This document shows positions 12,511-27,812 of a DNA stretch of 64,000 nt, one piece after another. Source of the DNA: Dallia pectoralis (taxonomy: Eukaryota > Chordata > Actinopteri > Esociformes > Umbridae); assembly GCA_029465975.1 (NCBI GenBank), contig CM055745.1, positions 17,844,258-17,908,257 of the forward strand, read 5' to 3'. How positions within the stretch are numbered: the stretch's first letter is position 1; each line of letters opens with the position of its first letter. Made by a program: the position numbers and the translations under genes. The notes beneath the pieces were generated by a model that saw only the letters and a program-made list of their open reading frames with translations, did no database searches and was not told the DNA's origin.

Positions 12511-13757
12511 TTGCAGGTTTTCCTAACCACTAAAACAGTGTCACTTCAGCTGTTTACCTCACTATTCTGTAGTTCGTTCTATTCTACACTGGCTTCTCAT
12601 TCTTTATAAATGATGTGTGGATGTACGTTTTTTTCTGGGTGCTATGAATGTTTGTGATAGCGGTTAACGTTCAAATGGGATTTTATCTTATGTACACGAC
12701 TATGAGTTCAGAGCACTCTATTACGGAGGACACAAGCTAATGATATGGTAATTAATTCATCAGAGAGCCTCTGTGATATTGTGACAACAGGGCTTTTGGT
12801 GCATAAGTGAGGGTGGCTGCTTCACAAGTTCAGAGCAGTTTACAGCCTTTTTTGGCAACAGGAAATGTGGAAAAGTGAGGTTATCCCTAACTTTAATAAA
12901 AGAGGTTGGAGGATATTGAACGGGGAACTCAACCACCAAATGCCTATTTGTAAGACTATATTTTCAACATGCCTCTGTTGCGATTTTCCATGAAGTAGGA
13001 TGTTTTGGATCTATTTTTGGGATATTAGAGGTATAAATAGAGGAGGGGAACTTGGCTGAACATTTTGCTCTTTAAAATGGAATGTTTTAAAATGGCGAAG
13101 CTGAGAAACGAAGTCTGAAACATATTACAGATGCTGGACTGATAAGTGAGGCTTTAGTTTTAAACTGTTATGCATGATACTGTTGGTTTAGTTATCAGTA
13201 CTATATTTACTTCGCTGTACCAGTATCATTCGCCAACGTACTGTCAGTTCCTTAAGTACACTACTCTCCATATCCTTTTAGGTGTTATAAAGTGGTGTAA
13301 AGCATCTTAACGACCTGATGTAGATAATTATAGTGTGAAACCAGAGTGATAATTGTCTTTATTTGTGGTTGAGACGTGAGAGGAATTGTTGCTTTGTTTC
13401 GGTCTTTCTCTATGTTAGTTACCATTCGCCTGTCCACTGTTTCATTTCATTGTTTCATTGTCGAATTTCATTGTTCAGTTTGATGCAAGTCATTCGGCAC
13501 ATATGGCAATAAAACACTTGGACGTTTGACACTACTGTGCAGTTTAAACAATTCTGGAAAATTCTAACAGAAACGGCTTATTCAGAGACCTGTCTAAAAT
13601 ATGATAATGTTGTAAACATTTGCTGCAAACTTCTTTCTAAAAGATAGGATTACTGGACTTACATTAACCTATAATAGTATGGATGTATTCAGACAATTTT
13701 CCTCAGAGAATATGAGGGTTAAATTGAGCTTTCGTGCTTTATTAGCTAGTTGCTAAA
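12511..13757. other. Unique spacer of 1.2 kb, nothing recognised
   Basis: AT-rich single-copy DNA. I looked for a map1a 5' exon on the + strand and saw none. No RNA gene or element is recognised. Confidence 0.5.
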
Positions 13758-14121
13758 TATTGCCCAGAGATTGCAACAGATTGTCCAGAGATTGCAACAG
13801 ATTGACCAGCGATTGCTACAGATTGACCAGAGATTGCTACAGATTGACCAGAGATTGCTACAGATTGACCAGAGATTGCTACAGATTGTGCAGAGATTGC
13901 AACAGATTGACAAGAGATTGCTACAGATTGACCAGAGATTGCTACAGATTGACCAGAGATTGCTTCAGATTGACCAGAGATTGCTACAGATTGTGCAGAG
14001 ATTGCAAAAGATTGACCAGAGATTGCTACAGATTGACCAGAGATTGCTACAGATTGACCAGAGAATGCTTCAGATTGACCAGAGATTGCTACAGATTGAC
14101 CAGAAATTGCTACAGATTATG
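13758..14121. repeat. 21-bp minisatellite (~17 copies)
   Basis: The unit is AGATTGCTACAGATTGACCA plus G, with GCAACAG and GTGCAG variants. Two + frames stay open (7-residue periodicities QRLLQID and RDCYRLT) because 21 is a multiple of three. I do not call a gene. Confidence 0.92.
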
Positions 14122-14522
14122 TTTATACTTAAATAGGCAAAGACCGGTCAAAAATACACACTTCCAGTATGTATTTCTGCATTAAAGTAAAAACATTCAT
14201 CATATCTAATTTTATAACATTTTGTATTTCTGCACAAACGTTGACATTCATCTTCACTCATTACTTCTGAAAGCCAAGTAATGAAAGCAGCATTAGGAGG
14301 TAAACTGTAGATTCCACCAGTTGTTTATCTTGTCACCAAACCATTATTTTTGCATTATGCAAACCACATGAAATATGGACCTCAGCCAGTTTCCACTTAA
14401 ATGTTAATACACCAACAACACAATACTTGAAAACGTTCATTAAGCATCCGGTCTGGGAGTGCATTGCATATCATGCAAATAGTTGCAGTGTTCAAAACAT
14501 CTAACTCACCTTTTGTGTCTAA
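14122..14522. other. Unique spacer, nothing recognised
   Basis: Single-copy AT-rich DNA between the 21-bp array and the giant 24-bp array. No feature can be supported. Confidence 0.5.
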
Positions 14523-17500
14523 AATATATTACAAATATGATGGGCGGATATATTACAAATATGATGGGCGGATATATTACAAATATGATGGGCGGATATA
14601 TTACAAATAGGATGGGCGGATATATTACAAATAGGATGGGCGGATATATTACAAATAGGACGGGCGGATATATTACAAATAGGATGGGCGGATATATTAC
14701 AAATAGGATGGGTGGATATATTACAAATAGGATTAGAGGATATATTACAAATAGGATGGGCGGATATATTACAAATAGGATGGGCAGATATATTACAAAT
14801 ATGATGGGCGGATATATTACAAATAGGATGGGAGGATATATTACAAATAGGATGGGTGGATATATTACAAATAGGATGGGCGGATATATTACAAATAGGA
14901 TGGGAGGATATATTACAAATAGGATGGGCGGATATATTACAAATAGGACGGGCGGATATATTACAAATAGGATGGGTGGATATATTACAAATAGGATGGG
15001 AGGATATATTACAAATATGATGGGCAGATATATTACAAATAGGATGGGTGGATATATTACAAATAGGACGGGCGGATATATTACAAATAGGATGGGTGGA
15101 TATATTACAAATAGGATGGGAGGATATATTACAAATATGATGGGCGGATATATTACAAATAGGATGGGCGGATATATTACAAATAGGATGGGCGGATATA
15201 TTACAAATAGGATGGGCGGATATATTACAAATAGGATGGGCGGATATATTACAAATAGGATTAGAGGATATATTACAAATAGGATGGGCGGATATATTAC
15301 AAATAGGATGGGCGGATATATTACAAATAGGATTAGAGGATATATTACAAATAGGATGGGCGGATATATTACAAATAGGATGGGTGGATATATTACAAAT
15401 AGGATGGGCGGATATATTACAAATAGGATGGGAGGATATATTACAAATAGGATGGGTGGATATATTACAAATAGGATGGGCGGATATATTACAAATAGGA
15501 CGGGCGGATATATTACAAATAGGATGGGCGGATATATTACAAATAGGATGGGCGGATATATTACAAATAGGACGGGCGGATATATTACAAATAGGATGGG
15601 CGGATATATTACAAATAGGATGGGAGGATATATTACAAATAGGATGGGCGGATATATTACAAATAGGATGGGCGGATATATTACAAATAGGACGGGCGGA
15701 TATATTACAAATAGGATGGGCGGATATATTACAAATAGGATGGGAGGATATATTACAAATAGGATGGGCGGATATATTACAAATAAGATGGGCGGATATA
15801 TTAGAAATAGGATGGGCGGATATATTACAAATAGGATGGGCGGATATATTACAAATATGATGGGCGGATATATTACAAATAGGACGGGCGGATATATTAC
15901 AAATAGGATGGGCGGATATATTACAAATAGGATGGGCGGATATATTATAAATAGGATGGGGAGGATATATTACAAATAGGATGGGCGGATATATTACAAA
16001 TAGGATGGGCGGATATATTACAAATAGGATGGGCGGATATATTACAAATAGGATGATATATTACAAATAGGATGGCGGATATATTACAAATATGATGGGG
16101 GATATATTACAAATAGGATGGGCGGATATATTACAAATAGGATGGGCGGATATATTACAAATAGGATGGGAGGATATATTACAAATAGGATGGATGCGGA
16201 TATATTACAAATAGGATGGGCGGATATATTACAAATAGGATGGGCGGATATATTACAAATAGGATATATTACAAATAGGATGGGCGGATATATTACAAAT
16301 AGGATGGGCGGATATATTACAAATATGATATATTACAAATAGGACGGAGGATATATTACAAATAGGATGGGATGGGCGGATATATTACAAATAGGATGGG
16401 AGGATATATTACAAATAGGATATATTACAAATAGGATATATTTACAAATAGGATGGGCGGATATATTACAAATAGGATATATTACAAATAGGATGGGCGG
16501 ATATATTACAAATATGATGGGCGGATATATTACAAATAGGATGGGCGGATATATTACAAATAGGATGGGCGGATATATTACAAATAGGATGGGCGGATAT
16601 ATTACAAATAGGATGGGTGGATATATTACAAATAGGATGGGCGGATATATTACAAATAGGATGGGCGGATATATTACAAATAGGATGGGCAGATATATTA
16701 CAAATAGGATGGGTGGATATATTACAAATAGGATGGGCGGATATATTACAAATAGGATGGGAGGATATATTACAAATAGGATGGGTGGATATATTACAAA
16801 TAGGATGGGCGGATATATTACAAATAGGACGGGCGGATATATTACAAATAGGATGGGCGGATATATTACAAATAGGATGGGCGGATATATTACAAATAGG
16901 ACGGGCGGATATATTACAAATAGGATGGGCGGATATATTACAAATAGGATGGGAGGATATATTACAAATAGGATGGGCGGATATATTACAAATAGGATGG
17001 GCGGATATATTACAAATAGGACGGGCGGATATATTACAAATAGGATGGGCGGATATATTACAAATAGGATGGGAGGATATATTACAAATAGGATGGGCGG
17101 ATATATTACAAATAGGATGGGCGGATATATTAGAAATAGGATGGGCGGATATATTACAAATAGGATGGGCGGATATATTACAAATATGATGGGCGGATAT
17201 ATTACAAATAGGACGGGCGGATATATTACAAATAGGATGGGCGGATATATTACAAATAGGATGGGCGGATATATTATAAATAGGATGGGAGGATATATTA
17301 CAAATAGGACGGGCGGATATATTACAAATAGGATGGGCGGATATATTACAAATAGGATGGGCGGATATATTACAAATATGATGGGCGGATATATTACAAA
17401 TATGATGGGGGGATATATTACAAATAGGATGGGCGGATATATTACAAATAGGATGGGCGGATATATTACAAATAGGATGGGAGGATATATTACAAATAGG

Positions 17501-20500
17501 ATGGGCGGATATATTACAAATATGATAGGCGGATATATTACAAATAGGACGGGCGGATATATTACAAATAGGATGGGCGGATATATTACAAATAGGATGG
17601 GCGGATATATTACAAATAGGATGGGCGGATATATTACAAATATGATGGGCGGATATATTACAAATATGATGGGGGATATATTACAAATAGGATGGGCGGA
17701 TATATTACAAATAGGATGGGAGGATATATTACAAATAGGATGGGAGGATATATTACAAATTTGATGGGCGGATATATTACAAATAGGATTAGAGGATATA
17801 TTACAAATAGGATGGGCGGATATATTACAAATAGGATGGGCGGATATATTACAAATAGGATGGGCGGATATATTACAAATAGGATGGGCGGATATATTAC
17901 AAATAGGACGGGCGGATATATTACAAATAGGATGGGCGGATATATTACAAATAGGATGGGCGGATATATTACAAATAGGATGGGCGGATATATTACAAAT
18001 ATGATGGGAGGATATATTACAAATAGGATGGGGCGGATATATTACAAATAGGATGGGAGGATATATTACAAATAGGATGGGCGGATATATTACAAATAGG
18101 ACGGGCGGATATATTACAAATAGGATGGGCGGATATATTACAAATATGATGGGCGGATATATTACAAATAGGATGGGCGGATATATTACAAATAGGATGG
18201 GCGGATATATTACAAATAGGATGGGCGGATATATTACAAATAGGATGGGTGGATATATTACAAATAGGATGGGCGGATATATTACAAATAGGATGGGCGG
18301 ATATATTACAAATAGGATGGGCGGATATATTACAAATAGGACGGGCGGATATATTACAAATAGGACGGGCGGATATATTACAAATAGGACGGGCGGATAT
18401 ATTACAAATAGGATGGGAGGATATATTACAAATAGGATGGGCGGATATATTACAAATATGATGGGAGGATATATTACAAATAGGATGGGCGGATATATTA
18501 CAAATATGATGGGAGGATATATTACAAATATGATGGGCGGATATATTACAAATATGATGGGCGGATATATTACAAATAGGATGGGCGGATATATTACAAA
18601 TAGGATGGGCGGATATATTACAAATATGATGGGCGGATATATTACAAATATGATGGGCGGATATATTACAAATAGGATGGGCGGATATATTACAAATATG
18701 ATGGGAGGATATATTACAAATATGATGGGAGGATATATTACAAATATGATGGGCGGATATATTACAAATAGGATGGGAGGATATATTACAAATAGGATTA
18801 GAGGATATATTACAAATAGGATGGGCGGATATATTACAAATAGGATGGGAGGATATATTACAAATAGGATGGGAGGATATATTACAAATAGGACGGGTGG
18901 ATATATTACAAATAGGATGGGCGGATATATTACAAATAGGATGGGCGGATATATTACAAATAGGATGGGTGGATATATTACAAATATGATGGGCGGATAT
19001 ATTACAAATATGAGGCGGATATATTACAAATATGATGGGCGGATATATTACAAATAGGATGGGCGGATATATTACAAATATGATGGGAGGATATATTACA
19101 AATAGGATGGGCGGATATATTACAAATAGGATGGGCGGATATATTACAAATAGGATGGGCGGATATATTACAAATAGGACGGGCGGATATATTACAAATA
19201 GGATGGGCGGATATATTACAAATAGGATGGGCGGATATATTACAAATAGGATGGGCGGATATATTACAAATAGGATGGGCGGATATATTACAAATAGGAT
19301 GGGCGGATATATTACAAATAGGACGGGCGGATATATTACAAATAGGATGGGCGGATATATTACAAATAGGACGGGCGGATATATTACAAATAGGATGGGC
19401 GGATATATTACAAATAGGATGGGAGGATATATTACAAATAGGATGGGCGGATATATTACAAATAGGATGGGCGGATATATTACAAATAGGATGGGCGGAT
19501 ATATTACAAATAGGATGGGCGGATATATTACAAATAGAATGGGAGGATATATTACAAATAGGATGGGAGGATATATTACAAATAGGATGGGCGGATATAT
19601 TACAAATAGGATGGGCGGATATATTACAAATAGGACGGGCGGATATATTACAAATAGGACGGGCGGATATATTACAAATAGGACGGGCGGATATATTACA
19701 AATAGGATGGGCGGATATATTACAAATAGGATGGGCGGATATATTACAAATAGGATGGGCGGATATATTACAAATAGGATGGGCGGATATATTACAAATA
19801 TGATGGGCGGATATATTACAAATAGGATGGGCGGATATATTACAAATAGGATGGGCGGATATATTACAAATAGGACGGGCGGATATATTACAAATAGGAC
19901 GGGCGGATATATTACAAATAGGATGGGCGGATATATTACAAATAGGATGGGCGGATATATTACAAATAGGATGGGCGGATATATTACAAATAGGATGGGT
20001 GGATATATTACAAATAGGATGGGCGGATATATTACAAATATGATGGGAGGATATATTACAAATAGGATGGGCGGATATATTACAAATAGGATGGGCGGAT
20101 ATATTAGAAATAGGATGGGGCGGATATATTACAAATAGGATGGGCGGATATATTACAAATAGGATGGGCGGATATATTACAAATAGGATGGGCGGATATA
20201 TTACAAATAGGATGGGAGGATATATTACAAATAGGATGGGCGGATATATTACAAATAGGATGGGCGGATATATTACAAATAGGATGGGCGGATATATTAC
20301 AAATAGGACGGGCGGATATATTACAAATAGGATGGGCGGATATATTACAAATAGGATGGGCGGATATATTACAAATAGGACGGGCGGATATATTACAAAT
20401 AGGATGGGCGGATATATTACAAATAGGATGGGCGGATATATTACAAATATGATGGGAGGATATATTACAAATAGGACGGGCGGATATATTACAAATAGGA

Positions 20501-23500
20501 TGGGAGGATATATTACAAATCGGATGGGCGGATATATTACAAATAGGATGGGCGGATATATTACAAATAGGATGGGCGGATATATTACAAATAGGATGGG
20601 CGGATATATTACAAATAGAATGGGAGGATATATTACAAATAGGATGGGCGGATATATTACAAATAGGATGGGCGGATATATTACAAATATGATGGGAGGA
20701 TATATTACAAATAGGATGGGCGGATATATTACAAATAGGATGGGCGGATATATTACAAATAGGATGGGAGGATATATTACAAATATGATGGGCGGATATA
20801 TTACAAATAGGATGGGCGGATATATTACAAATAGGATGGGCGGATATATTACAAATAGGATGGGCGGATATATTACAAATAGGATGGGCGGATATATTAC
20901 AAATAGGATGGGCGGATATATTACAAATAGGACGGGCGGATATATTACAAATAGGATGGGCGGATATATTACAAATAGGATGGGCGGATATATTACAAAT
21001 AGGATGGGCGGATATATTACAAATAGGACGGGCGGATATATTACAAATAGGATGGGCGGATATATTACAAATAGGATGGGCGGATATATTACAAATAGGA
21101 TGGGCGGATATATTACAAATAGGACGGGCGGATATATTACAAATAGGATGGGCGGATATATTACAAATAGGATGGGCGGATATATTACAAATAGGATGGG
21201 CGGATATATTACAAATAGGATTAGAGGATATATTACAAATAGGATGGGCGGATATATTACAAATAGGACGGGCGGATATATTACAAATAGGATGGGCGGA
21301 TATATTACAAATAGGACGGGCGGATATATTACAAATATGATGGGAGGATATATTACAAATAGGATTAGAGGATATATTACAAATAGGACGGGTGGATATA
21401 TTACAAATATGATGGGCGGATATATTACAAATAGGATGGGCGGATATATTACAAATATGATGGCCGGATATATTACAAATAGGATGGGCGGATATATTAC
21501 AAATAGGATGGGCGGATATATTACAAATAGGATGGGCGGATATATTACAAATAGGATGGGCGGATATATTACAAATAGGATGGGCGGATATATTACAAAT
21601 AGGATGGGCGGATATATTACAAATAGGACGGGCAGATATATTACAAATATGATGGATGAGGATATATTACAAATAGGATGGGCGGATATATTACAAATAG
21701 GACGGGCGGATATATTACAAATAGGATGGGGATATATTACGGATATATTACAAATAGGATGGGCGGATATATTACAAATATGATGGGCGGATATATTACA
21801 AATAGGATGGGAGGATATATTACAAATAGGATGGGCGGATATATTACAAATAGGATGGGCGGATATATTACAAATAGGATGGGGATATATTACAAATAGG
21901 ATATATATTACAAATAGGATGGGTGGATATATTACAAATAGGATGGGAGGATATATTACAAATAGGATGGGCGGATATATTACAAATAGGATGGGCGGAT
22001 ATATTACAAATAGGATGGGCGGATATATTACAAATAGGATGGGCGGATGGGCGGATATATTACAAATAGGATGGGCGGATATATTACAAATAGGATGGGA
22101 GGATATATTACAAATAGGATGGGCGGATATATTACAAATAGGATGGGCGGATATATTACAAATAGGATGGGAGGATATATTACAAATAGGATGGGATATA
22201 TTACAAATAGGATATATTACAAATAGGATGGGCGGATATATTACAAATAGGATGGGCGGATATATTACAAATATGATGGGATGGATATATTACAAATAGG
22301 ATGGGCGGATATATTACAAATAGGATGGGCGGATATATTACAAATATGATGGGCGGATATATTACAAATAGGATGGCGGATATATTACAAATAGGATGGG
22401 GGATATATTACAAATAGGATGGGCGGATATATTACAAATAGGATGGGCGGATATATTACAAATATGATGGGCGGATATATTACAAATAGGATGGGCGGAT
22501 ATATTACAAATATGATGATGGCGGATATATTACAAATAGGATGGCGGATATATTACAAATAGGATGGCGGATATATTACATATAGGACGGGCGGATATAT
22601 TACAAATAGGACGGGCGGATATATTACAAATAGGATGGCGGATATATTACAAATAGGATGGCGGATATATTACAAATAGGATGGGCGGATATATTACAAA
22701 TAGGATGGCGGATATATTACAAATAGGATGGGCGGATATATTACAAATAGGATGGGAGGATATATTACAAATAGGATGGGCGGATATATTACAAATAGGA
22801 CGGATATATTACAAATAGGACGGGCGGATATATTACAAATAGGATATATTACAAATAGGATGGGAGGATATATTACAAATAGGATGGGAGGATATATTAC
22901 AAATAGGATATATTTACAAATAGGATATATTACAAATAGGACGGGCGGATATATTACAAATAGGATGGGCGGATATATTACAAATAGGATGGGAGGATAT
23001 ATTACAAATAGGATGGGCGGATATATTACAAATAGGATGGGAGGATATATTACAAATAGGATATATATTACAAATAGGATGGGGATATATTACAAATAGG
23101 ATATATTTACAAATAGGATGGGCGGATATATTACAAATAGGATGGGCGGATATATTACAAATAGGATGGGAGGATATATTACAAATAGGATGGGAGGATA
23201 TATTACAAATAGGACGGGAGGATATATTACAAATAGGACGGGCGGATATATTACAAATAGGACGGGCGGATATATTACAAATAGGACGGGCGGATATATT
23301 ACAAATATGATGGGCGGATATATATTACAAATAGGATGGGCGGATATATTACAAATATGATGGGCGGATATATTACAAATAGGATGGGAGGATATATTAC
23401 AAATAGGATGGGAGGATATATTACAAATAGGATGGGAGGATATATTACAAATAGGATGGGAGGATATATTACAAATAGGATGGGCGGATATATTACAAAT

Positions 23501-26500
23501 AGGATGGGCTGATATATTACAAATAGGATGGGCGGATATATTACAAATAGGATGGGCAGATATATTACAAATAGGATGGGAGGATATATTACAAATAGGA
23601 TGGGCGGATATATTACAAATAGGATGGGAGGATATATTACAAATAGGATGGGTGGATATATTACAAATAGGATGGGCGGATATATTACAAATAGGATGGG
23701 CGGATATATTACAAATAGGACGGGCGGATATATTACAAATAGGATTGGGAGGATATATTACAAATAGGATGGGCGGATATATTACAAATAGGATGGGCGG
23801 ATATATTACAAATAGGATGGGAGGATATATTACACATAGGATGGGCGGATATATTACAAATAGGATGGGCGGATATATTACAAATAGGATGGGCGGATAT
23901 ATTACAAATAGGATGGGCGGATATATTACAAATATGATGAGCGGATATATTACAAATATGATGGGAGGATATATTACAAATAGGATGGGCGGATATATTA
24001 CAAATAGGATGGGCGGATATATTACAAATAGGATGGGCGGATATATTACAAATAGGATGGGCGGATATATTACAAATATGATGGGAGGATATATTACAAA
24101 TAGGATGGGCGGATATATTACAAATAGGATGGGCGGATATATTACAAATATGATGGGCGGATATATTACAAATAGGATGGGCGGATATATTACAAATATG
24201 ATGGGAGGATATATTACAAATAGGACGGGCAGATATATTACAAATAGGATGGGCGGATATATTAAAAATATGATAGGAGGATATATTACAAATAGGATGG
24301 GCGGATATATTACAAATAGGACGGGAGGATATATTACAAATAGGATGGGCGGATATATTACAAATAGGATGGGCGGATATATTACAAATATGATGGGCGG
24401 ATATATTACAAATATGATGGGAGGATATATTACAAATAGGACGGGCGGATATATTACAAATAGGATGGGCGGATATATTACAAATAGGATGGGAGGATAT
24501 ATTACAAATAGGATGGGCGGATATATTACAAATATGATGAGCGGATATATTACAAATAGGATGGGCGGATATATTACAAATAGGATGGGCGGATATATTA
24601 CAAATAGGATGGGCGGATATATTACAAATAGGATGGGCGGATATATTACAAATAGGATGGGCGGATATATTACAAATAGGATGGGCGGATATATTACAAA
24701 TAGGATGGGCGGATATATTACAAATAGGATGGGCGGATATATTACAAAAAGGATGGGAGGATATATTACAAATATGATGGGCGGATATATTACAAATCGG
24801 ATGGGCAGATATCTTACAAATAGGATGGGCGGATATATTACAAATAGGATGGGCGGATATATTACAAATAGGATGGGAGGATATATTACAAATAGGATGG
24901 GCGGATATATTACAAATAGGACGGGCGGATATATTACAAATAGGATGGGCGGATATATTACAAATAGGATGGGAGGATATATTACAAATAGGATGGGAGG
25001 ATATATTACAAATAGGATGGGAGGATATATTACAAATAGGACGGGCGGATATATTACAAATAGGATGGGCGGATATATTACAAATAGGATGGGCGGATAT
25101 ATTACAAATAGGATGGGCGGATATATTACAAATAGGATGGGCGGATATATTACAAATAGGATGGGCGGATATATTACAAATAGGATGGGAGGATATATTA
25201 CAAATAGGACGGGCGGATATATTACAAATAGGATGGGCGGATATATTATAAATAGGATGGGCGGATATATTACAAATAGGATGGGCGGATATATTACAAA
25301 TAGGATGGGCGGATATATTACAAATAGGATGGGCGGATATATTACAAATAGGATGGGCGTATATATTACAAATAGGATGGGAGGATATATTACAAATAGG
25401 ACGGGCGGATATATTACAAATAGGATGGGCGTATATATTACAAATATGATGGGCGGATATATTACAAATATGATGGGCGGATATATTACAAATATGATGG
25501 CCGGATATATTACAAATAGGATGGGAGGATATATTACAAATAGGATGGGCGGATATATTACAAATAGGATGGGCGGATATATTACAAATAGGATGGGCGG
25601 ATATATTACAAATAGGATGGGAGGATATATTACAAATAGGATGGGCGGATATATTACAAATAGGATGGGCGGATATATTACAAATAGGATGGGAGGATAT
25701 ATTACAAATAGGATGGGCGGATATATTACAAATAGGATGGGCGGATATATTACAAATAGGATGGGCGGATATATTACAAATAGGATGGGCGGATATATTA
25801 CAAATAGGATGGGCGGATATATTACAAATAGGATGGGCGGATATACTACAAATAGGATGGGGCGGATATATTACAAATAGGATGGGGCGGATATATTACA
25901 AATAGGATGGGGCGGATATATTACAAATAGGATGGGCGGATATATTACAAATAGGATGGGGCGGATATATTACAAATAGGATGGGCGGATATATTACAAA
26001 TAGGATGGGGCGGATATATTACAAATAGGATGGGCGGATATATTACAAATAGGATGGGGCGGATATATTACAAATAGGATGGGGCGGATATATTACAAAT
26101 AGGATGGGCGGATATATTACAAATAGGATGGGCGGATATATTACAAATAGGATGGGCGGATATATTACAAATAGGATGGGCGGATATATTACAAATAGGA
26201 TGGGAGGATATATTACAAATAGGATGGGCGGATATATTACAAATAGGATGGGCGGATATACTACAAATAGGATGGGCGGATATATTACAAATAGGATGGG
26301 CGGATATATTACAAATAGGATGGGCGGATATATTACAAATAGGATGGGAGGATATATTACAAATAGGATGGGCGGATATATTACAAATAGGATGGGCGGA
26401 TATATTACAAATAGGATGGGCGGATATATTACAAATAGGACGGGTGGATATATTACAAATAGGACGGGCGGATATATTACAAATAGGATGGGCGGATATA

Positions 26501-27690
26501 TTACAAATATGATGATATATTACAAATAGGATTAGAGGATATATTACAAATAGGATGGGCGGATATATTACAAATAGGATGGGCGGATATATTACAAATA
26601 TGATGGGCGGATATATTACAAATATCATGGGCGGATATATTATAAATATGATGGGCGGATATATTACAAATAGGACGGGCGGATATATTACAAATAGGAT
26701 GGGGCGGATATATTACAAATAGGACGGGCGGATATATTACAAATAGGACGGGCGGATATATTACAAATATGATGGGCGGATATATTACAAATAGCATGGG
26801 CGGATATATTACAAATAGGATGGGCGGATATATTACAAATAGGATGGGCGGATATATTACAAATAGGACGGGCGGATATATTACAAATATGATGGGAGGA
26901 TATATTACAAATAGGATGGGCGGATATATTACAAATAGGACGGGCGGATATATTACAAATATGATGGGCGGATATATTACAAATAGGATGGGCGGATATA
27001 TTACAAATAGGACGGGCGGATATATTACAAATATGATGGGAGGATATATTACAAATATGATGGGAGGATATATTACAAATAGGATGGGCGGATATATTAC
27101 AAATATGATGGGAGGATATATTACAAATATGATGGGCGGATATATTACAAATAGGATGGGCGGATATATTACAAATAGGATGGGCGGATATATTACAAAT
27201 AGGATGGGCGGATATATTACAAATAGGACGGGCGGATATATTACAAATATGATGGGAGGATATATTACAAATAGGATGGGCGGATATATTACAAATATGA
27301 TGGGAGGATATATTACAAATATGATGGGCGGATATATTACAAATATGATGGGAGGATATATTACAAATAGGATGGGCGGATATATTACAAATAGGATGGG
27401 CGGATATATTACAAATAGGATGGGCGGATATATTACAAATAGGATGGGAGGATATATTACAAATAGGATGGGAGGATATATTACAAATAGGATGGGAGGA
27501 TATATTACAAATAGGACGGGCGGATATATTACAAATATGATGGGAGGATATATTACAAATATGATGGGAGGATATATTACAAATATGATGGGCGGATATA
27601 TTACAAATATGATGGGAGGATATATTACAAATAGGACGGGAGGATATATTACAAATAGGATGGGCGGATATATTACAAATAGGACGGGCG
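14523..27690. repeat. Giant 24-bp minisatellite (~549 copies, 13.2 kb)
   Basis: The unit consists of GGCGGATATATTACAAATAG followed by GATG. Its variable positions are GGGCGG/GGGAGG/GGGTGG, AGGATG/AGGACG/ATGATG and a rarer AGGATTAGAGG type. Because 24 is a multiple of three, all + frames stay open for hundreds of codons (reading GYITNRMG or ADILQIGW), broken only where a unit has gained or lost bases. Regular blocks (14523-15950, 16490-21640, 23370-25850, 26100-27690) alternate with zones of length-variant units (about 15955-16480, 21650-23360, 25855-26100). It probably lies in a 5' intron of map1a, because recognisable map1a exons begin only at 28553. There is no sign that it is a protein gene. 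Confidence 0.97.
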
Positions 27691-27812
27691 ACAGATGATG
27701 ACACTGTAGAGCTCTTCAACAGCAGACAGATGATGATACTGTAGAGCTCTTCATCAGCAGAGAGATGATGACAGTGTAGAGCTCTTCGTCAGCAGACAGA
27801 TAATGACAGTGC
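27691..27812. repeat. 35-bp tandem repeat (3.5 copies)
   Basis: Three and a half units of about 35 bp contain GATGATGACACTGTAGAGCT then CTTC(A/G)(A/T)CAGCAG. They directly abut the right end of the 24-bp array and are unrelated to its unit. Confidence 0.85.

Noticed and set aside
13758..14121. CRISPR array
   Set aside because: Units are contiguous with no unique spacers. This is a plain tandem repeat, like all the other arrays here, in a vertebrate genome.
14483..27719. Long + and minus strand open frames (up to 742 codons) across the 24-bp array
   Set aside because: The unit is a multiple of three and lacks stops in several frames, so open frames are expected. They begin and end at unit length changes and have no unique coding sequence.
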